A stretch of DNA of 40,186 nucleotides from Chitinophagaceae bacterium (lineage in GTDB: Bacteria; Bacteroidota; Bacteroidia; Chitinophagales; Chitinophagaceae), in NCBI GenBank assembly GCA_016720825.1, contig JADKJV010000023.1:1-40186 (forward strand). Reading direction: 5' to 3'. Position 1 is the first letter of the stretch; each line of letters begins with the position of its first letter. Positions 36,412-40,186 of the stretch are shown here, in pieces. The notes beneath the pieces are model-generated. The model did no database searches and was not told where the DNA came from. It saw only the letters and a program-made list of their open reading frames with translations. A program made the position numbers and the translations under genes.

Positions 36412-36518
36412 ACCACTTCGCTACGCTTCGCGGGCGAGAAAGCAAAAATAACAAAGGGCACAAAGAGTTTACGATACTCTTTGTGCCCTTTGTGTTTTTT
36501 CTTAGTGCCATTAGTGGT
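36412..36518. repeat. CACAAAG-type inverted repeat, copy 7, with inserted GC module
   Basis: The left arm begins ACCAC, is interrupted by a GC-rich module (TTCGCTACGCTTCGCGGGC, 36417-36435), then gives AACAAAG GGCACAAAG AG. The right arm is CTCTTTGTGCC CTTTGTG, then CTTAGTGCC ATTAGTGGT. It lies at a convergent junction. Confidence 0.9.
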
Positions 36519-36529
36519 AAAATATTTAG

Positions 36530-36895
36530 TCAACAATGCTCCTTCGGATTTTCAAAATTATCCGATTGGTCTTCCCTCGTCGACTCCAAACATTTAAAAT
36601 CCTTTTCTATTAAAATATATAAGCTTTTGCCATTTCCCAACGGCATTTCATGATCAAACCCCACTCTCGCCTCAGGCCAGTCATGCACCCAGTTCTCCGG
36701 CATATACACCGTCATGCAATTGTCTTTATACTCAGCCGTTATCTCATCCGATCCATGCACCGTTTTCAGCGCATAACAAAATACCGAACCGGGGAATTCA
36801 GTTTTGTCTTCTATGAATCCTTTTTCTCGGAACTGGCTGACGTCGGATTTGGTGAGGCGGAAGCGGAGGGTGTTGGATTTGATGCGGAGCTTCAT
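36530..36895 (-). CDS. DUF7009-like small protein
   Basis: A 121-residue soluble protein with no signal peptide. It matches the pattern I associate with a short Bacteroidota family annotated DUF7009: an N-terminal MKLRIKSNTLRFRLTKSDV, a central EITAEYKDNCMTVYMPENW, then ILIEKDFKCLESTREDQSDN and a Cys-terminated ENPKEHC. Its biochemical role is not known to me. It is downstream of and co-oriented with mobA and fdhD, separated by 231 bases of repeat array, so a link to molybdenum-cofactor enzymes is possible but rests only on position. Confidence 0.75.
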   Translation of the reverse strand: MKLRIKSNTLRFRLTKSDVSQFREKGFIEDKTEFPGSVFCYALKTVHGSDEITAEYKDNCMTVYMPENWVHDWPEARVGFDHEMPLGNGKSLYILIEKDFKCLESTREDQSDNFENPKEHC

Positions 36896-36926
36896 GGCGT
36901 GTTATAATTTGGGTTAGTATTTTTAA

Positions 36927-37122
36927 TTGGCTTTTAGCTATTGGCTATTGGCTTTTGGCTCAGACGTAAAAGCTGAAAGCAAAAAGGTTTGATTGGTGAG
37001 CTAAAGGCTAACGGCCTTTGTTCACGGCTCTTGGCTATTGGCATTTGGCTTGATCGGTAAATACTGAATACGAAAGTTTAAACTTTATTAGCTAAAAGCT
37101 AAAAGCCAACAGCTAAAAGCCA
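36927..37122. repeat. TTGGC-type 7-base inverted arrays, second site
   Basis: The left array at 36927-36960 has units TTGGCTT, TTAGCTA, TTGGCTA, TTGGCTT. The right array at about 37090-37122 has AGCTAAA, AGCTAAA, AGCCAAC, AGCTAAA, AGCCA. A middle copy, CTCTTGGCTATTGGCATTTG (37028-37047), closely matches 22586-22611, so the two sites belong to one family. It fills the gap between fdhD and the DUF7009-like gene. Confidence 0.87.
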
Positions 37123-37126
37123 GTAG

Positions 37127-37957
37127 TTAACAATTATGGTTATTTATTACTTTATCCTGACCAGTATACACATTCATCCTTTCAAACCTCACAAACCCAC
37201 ACAACACCATCCCATTCTCCTTCGCCAGTTCCACGGCCAGACTGGAAGGCGCACCCACGCTGGCTACAACCGGAATGGCAGCCATGGAGGCTTTCTGGAT
37301 CAGTTCGAAGCTGGCGCGGCCGCTCAAAATTAAAATACAATGATGTAAGGGCAATTTTTTATCGAGTAAACACTGGCCGATTAATTTATCGAGTGCATTG
37401 TGACGACCCACATCTTCTCGGAGGAGGATGAGATCGCCGGTGGCGGTAAAGAGACCGGAAGCATGGAGTCCGCCGGTTGATTTGAAAATATGCTGCGATT
37501 CTTTTAAACGATCCGGCAGGCTGCGGATGAGACTTGCAGAAACGGGCGTATTGTTTTCAATTGTATAGATTGATTTGGCTTTGATCGCATCCAGGCTGGA
37601 TTTGCCGCAAACCCCGCAACTGGAACTGGTATAAAAATTCCTTTCAGTCATGGATAGGGCAGGGCGGACCTGGTCTTTCACTACAACAGTTATTTCGTTG
37701 GGCGTGTCTGTTGTCTGGATAAATGATAAGATGGAATCAGGATGGTCAATAATCCCTTCCGTAAATAAAAAACCGGCAGCCAATGCGGCATCATCACCGG
37801 GTGTGCGCATTGTGACCGAAAGATTCATCGTCTCCGGTTTCGATGTCCAGCCCAGTTTGATCAGCAACGGTTCTTCCACAGCCAGCCAGTCGGTATCGGC
37901 CGTTTTTTTATCAGCGGCCACACGCCATACCGGTATCTGCTGCTGGTGCTCACTCAT
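37127..37957 (-). CDS. fdhD: Formate dehydrogenase accessory sulfurtransferase FdhD
   Basis: A cytosolic protein that transfers sulfur from a cysteine desulfurase to the molybdenum cofactor of formate dehydrogenase. It has 276 residues. The sulfur-transfer motif SSSCGVCGKSS places the two conserved cysteines at 114 and 117. Downstream motifs are GGLHASGLF and REDVGRHNALDKLIG, typical of the family. Its ATG overlaps the mobA stop as ATGA (37954-37957), so the two are translationally coupled. The formate dehydrogenase itself is not in the window. Confidence 0.95.
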   Translation of the reverse strand: MSEHQQQIPVWRVAADKKTADTDWLAVEEPLLIKLGWTSKPETMNLSVTMRTPGDDAALAAGFLFTEGIIDHPDSILSFIQTTDTPNEITVVVKDQVRPALSMTERNFYTSSSCGVCGKSSLDAIKAKSIYTIENNTPVSASLIRSLPDRLKESQHIFKSTGGLHASGLFTATGDLILLREDVGRHNALDKLIGQCLLDKKLPLHHCILILSGRASFELIQKASMAAIPVVASVGAPSSLAVELAKENGMVLCGFVRFERMNVYTGQDKVINNHNC

Positions 37958-38535
37958 AGAATGCTTGCTTTATTTTCAAGATAAGCAATCAGGTCTTCGT
38001 GTGTATTTATATTAAGAAAAAAATTCGGGTCGGCTGGTGTATAAGGCGCCACTTCATTGACGCGTATAAAATCCTGGATGGATCGTCCGCCGGATTTATA
38101 AAACATATCCAGCTCTTTCAAAGCCATGATCGGATAATACCCGAGCACGGTTTCATAAAAACCGGAATCGGCATTGTAAAATATGGTGAGTTTGCCTCCC
38201 TGCAGGTGATCCAGGAATTTCCCGAGTGTTTGTTTATTCACTGCCGGGTAATCACAGGCAACGACTATAAACTCGTCATCGGGAAAATGCCGGTGTGCAG
38301 ACAGGATGCCTGTCAGCGGACCCGCATTATCATACATCGGTGAATCAAACACCTTTTTCATGTCAGGTTTCAGGAGAGGCTCCTGCGTTTTTTTACAGGA
38401 TAAAACGGCCTTACCCAGCAATCCTTCCAGCACTGAATATAAAAATTGGTATTGCGGCTGCCCGTGAAAGTTCAGCAGGCCTTTTTCCTGTCCCAAACGG
38501 CTGCCGGCGCCCCCGCAAAGAATTAGTCCGGTCAT
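37954..38535 (-). CDS. mobA: Molybdenum cofactor guanylyltransferase (MobA-like)
   Basis: Attaches GMP to molybdopterin to make the guanine dinucleotide form used by formate dehydrogenases. It has 193 residues, the usual length. The nucleotide-binding GGAGSRLGQEKGLL is at about 8-21, with the conserved Lys in QEKG, and the metal/nucleotide site CDYP is near residue 96. NAGPLTGILSA (about 70-80) also fits the family. It is first in a mobA-fdhD unit and divergent from hutH. Confidence 0.92.
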   Translation of the reverse strand: MTGLILCGGAGSRLGQEKGLLNFHGQPQYQFLYSVLEGLLGKAVLSCKKTQEPLLKPDMKKVFDSPMYDNAGPLTGILSAHRHFPDDEFIVVACDYPAVNKQTLGKFLDHLQGGKLTIFYNADSGFYETVLGYYPIMALKELDMFYKSGGRSIQDFIRVNEVAPYTPADPNFFLNINTHEDLIAYLENKASIL

Positions 38536-38615
38536 TTTTTGTACAGTTTGTTCCTCTTAAAGTTAGTGCAAAACAATTTCAGAAAACCTGACTTGAACGA
38601 TTCAGGCCGAATTCA

Positions 38616-38623
38616 TTACTTTG
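38616..38623 (+). promoter_or_regulatory. Possible -7 box for hutH
   Basis: TTACTTTG resembles the Bacteroidota -7 box but is one base shifted from TAnnTTTG. A TTG at 38593-38595 could be the -33 element. Only 4 bases separate the box from the hutH ATG, which implies a leaderless or near-leaderless transcript. Confidence 0.35.
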
Positions 38624-38627
38624 GGGC

Positions 38628-40186
38628 ATGAAGCAGGCTTTTTTTTATGGTTCGTCCCCGCTCACGGTGCAAAAAGCGATTGCGCTGGCCAACGGTGAGC
38701 TGGCGGGCAAGCTGGATGCAGCCACGATGGACCGGATCCGCAAAGGATTTGAGCATGTACAGGCCATTGTGGCCAACGATAAAGTAGTATATGGCGTAAA
38801 TACCGGTTTTGGCATTCTGGCCAACACACATATTTCAAAAGATGATACCGCTACGTTGCAGTATAAAATCCTCCAGAGCCACAGCGTGGGTGTGGGCGAT
38901 CCCATTCCGCTGCAGGTGGCCAAGCTGATGCTGATCACCAAAGTGCAGGCGCTGAGCCAGGGTTACAGCGGGGTGCAGCCGGCTACGATTGAAAGGATTT
39001 GCTGGCATATTGACAACGATATTATTCCCGTGGTACCGGAAAAGGGGAGTGTGGGGGCCAGCGGCGATCTTGCCCCTTTGGCGCATTTATTCCTGCCATT
39101 AATCGGATTGGGAGAATGTTTTTATGAAGGCCGCCGGATACAATCCACCGAATTGCTGAACCAGTTTGGTTTATCACCCATTGCACTCGGGCCGAAAGAA
39201 GGTTTGGCACTCATCAACGGCACACAATTCATTTTAAGTTTCTCGGTGAAAGCTGTGCAGCGGATGCATAACTGCCTGGAAGCGGCTGATATCATTGGCG
39301 CAATGAGTCTGGAAGCATTAACCGGCACCAAAGCACCGTTTGATGAAAGATTACATGCATTAAGGCCTTTCAAAGGCAACCAGCTGGTGGCGCAGCGGCT
39401 GCGCATGATACTGGATGATTCTGATATCATGCAATCGCATGTGGATTGCGGCCGGGTGCAGGATCCTTATTCATTAAGATGTATGCCGCAGGTGCATGGT
39501 GCTTCCCGCAATGCCTGGCTGCATTTAAAAGAACTGACAGAAATAGAACTGAACGCAGTCACTGATAATCCCATCATATTCGGACCCGATGATACCATCA
39601 GTGGCGGCAATTTCCACGGGCAACCGCTGGCGCTGCCGCTGGATTACTGCTGTTTTGCCGCTTCTGAACTGGGCAATATCGCCGACCGGCGCTGTTATTT
39701 ATTACTGGAAGGCAAATGGGGATTACCCATGCTGCTGATGAAAGATGTGGGATTGAATTCCGGTTTTATGATTCCGCAGTACACGACGGCCGCTTTAGTC
39801 ACCGAAAACAAAACACTGTGTTTCCCGGCGAGTGCGGACAGTATTCCAACTTCTCTTGGCCAGGAAGACCATGTGAGTATGGGTTCCATCAGCGGGCGCA
39901 AACTGAACCGCGTACTGGATAACCTCGAATATATTTTAGCGATTGAATTATTAAGTGCCTGCCAGGCGATTGAGTTCCGCCGGCCACTGAAAAGTTCGGC
40001 GCTGATAGAGTTTGCGCATGATGCAGTGAGGAAGCAGGTGAGTTTTGCGGCGGAGGACAGGATCTTTGCGGAGGATATTAATGCGGTGGCGGGGATGATC
40101 AAGGATTTTTCATTTGTGAAGAAAATAGATGCCTTTGCAAATGGGAAGGGGATTAAACTGAATGAAAAGTATGAAGAATTTGAAGT
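38628..40186 (+). CDS. hutH: Histidine ammonia-lyase (3' end beyond window)
   Basis: The first step of histidine degradation, deaminating L-histidine to urocanate. 519 residues are visible from ATG at 38628 and the frame is still open at the window edge; full-length proteins have about 500-530, so only the very end is missing. The MIO cofactor triad Ala-Ser-Gly is at 144-146 within GSVGASGDLAPLAH. The catalytic Tyr is at 55 (VYGVNTGFG). QDPYSLRCMPQVHGA and SLGQEDHVSMGS, both conserved in the family, are present. No other hut gene lies in the window. Confidence 0.96.
   Translation, partial: MKQAFFYGSSPLTVQKAIALANGELAGKLDAATMDRIRKGFEHVQAIVANDKVVYGVNTGFGILANTHISKDDTATLQYKILQSHSVGVGDPIPLQVAKLMLITKVQALSQGYSGVQPATIERICWHIDNDIIPVVPEKGSVGASGDLAPLAHLFLPLIGLGECFYEGRRIQSTELLNQFGLSPIALGPKEGLALINGTQFILSFSVKAVQRMHNCLEAADIIGAMSLEALTGTKAPFDERLHALRPFKGNQLVAQRLRMILDDSDIMQSHVDCGRVQDPYSLRCMPQVHGASRNAWLHLKELTEIELNAVTDNPIIFGPDDTISGGNFHGQPLALPLDYCCFAASELGNIADRRCYLLLEGKWGLPMLLMKDVGLNSGFMIPQYTTAALVTENKTLCFPASADSIPTSLGQEDHVSMGSISGRKLNRVLDNLEYILAIELLSACQAIEFRRPLKSSALIEFAHDAVRKQVSFAAEDRIFAEDINAVAGMIKDFSFVKKIDAFANGKGIKLNEKYEEFE

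Noticed and set aside
804..36518. CACAAAG palindromes as ordinary rho-independent terminators
   Set aside because: On the plus strand most are followed by A rather than T runs (GGTAAAA), so the classical signature is met at best on one strand. A role in termination remains possible but is not shown by the standard motif.
1..40186. Phage, transposase, toxin-antitoxin or defence system genes
   Set aside because: None of the open frames shows integrase, transposase, restriction, nuclease or known defence motifs; the accessory content is surface proteins and repeats.

Overview
The window comes from a member of the phylum Bacteroidota, probably of the Chitinophagaceae type. This rests on a SusC/SusD pair, two giant secreted proteins ending in a type A and a type B type IX secretion (T9SS) sorting domain, Bacteroidota-style LptD and OstA proteins, and several TAnnTTTG promoter -7 boxes. 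The family-level placement is an inference.

Layout, left to right. 1-3.5 kb: the 3' end of a probable outer-membrane barrel gene, ychF, and a frameshifted SpmA/SpmB-like membrane protein. 3.8-11.2 kb: a SusC-SusD-DUF4397 nutrient-uptake operon with a clear terminator, then a frameshifted DeoR-family regulator and a small barrel protein whose C-terminus is encoded by a repeat. 11.4-14.6 kb: an NhaD-type Na+/H+ antiporter, a DoxX-like membrane protein and a small lipoprotein. 14.7-22.4 kb: an envelope block of OstA-like protein, MlaD-like protein and two tandem N-acetylmuramoyl-L-alanine amidases (one broken), with lptD divergent and frameshifted. 22.7-24.1 kb: plsC and ung. 24.3-36.4 kb: two giant T9SS cargo proteins on either side of tRNA-Arg(TCT), a tRNA-like pseudogene and a small secreted protein. 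36.5-40.2 kb: a DUF7009-like protein, fdhD and mobA (formate dehydrogenase and Mo-cofactor maturation), and a hutH gene that runs off the right edge.

The most striking unexplained structure is intergenic. Every one of the seven convergent junctions holds a large inverted repeat built from degenerate short units. Five are 9-base CACAAAG-type units and two are 7-base TTGG-type units. Related arrays also lie at one divergent and three tandem junctions. Three of the CACAAAG copies carry the same GC-rich module inserted in one arm, and one copy has been read into as the C-terminus of a gene. These arrays are the best candidate here for an undescribed, genome-wide element.

Four genes (SpmAB-like, DeoR, amidase copy 2, lptD) are each interrupted by a single-base lesion between 3.2 and 20.3 kb, while two ORFs of more than 5 kb are intact. 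For the probably essential lptD, a sequence error is the likeliest explanation. Amidase copy 2 has two independent defects and looks like a real pseudogene.
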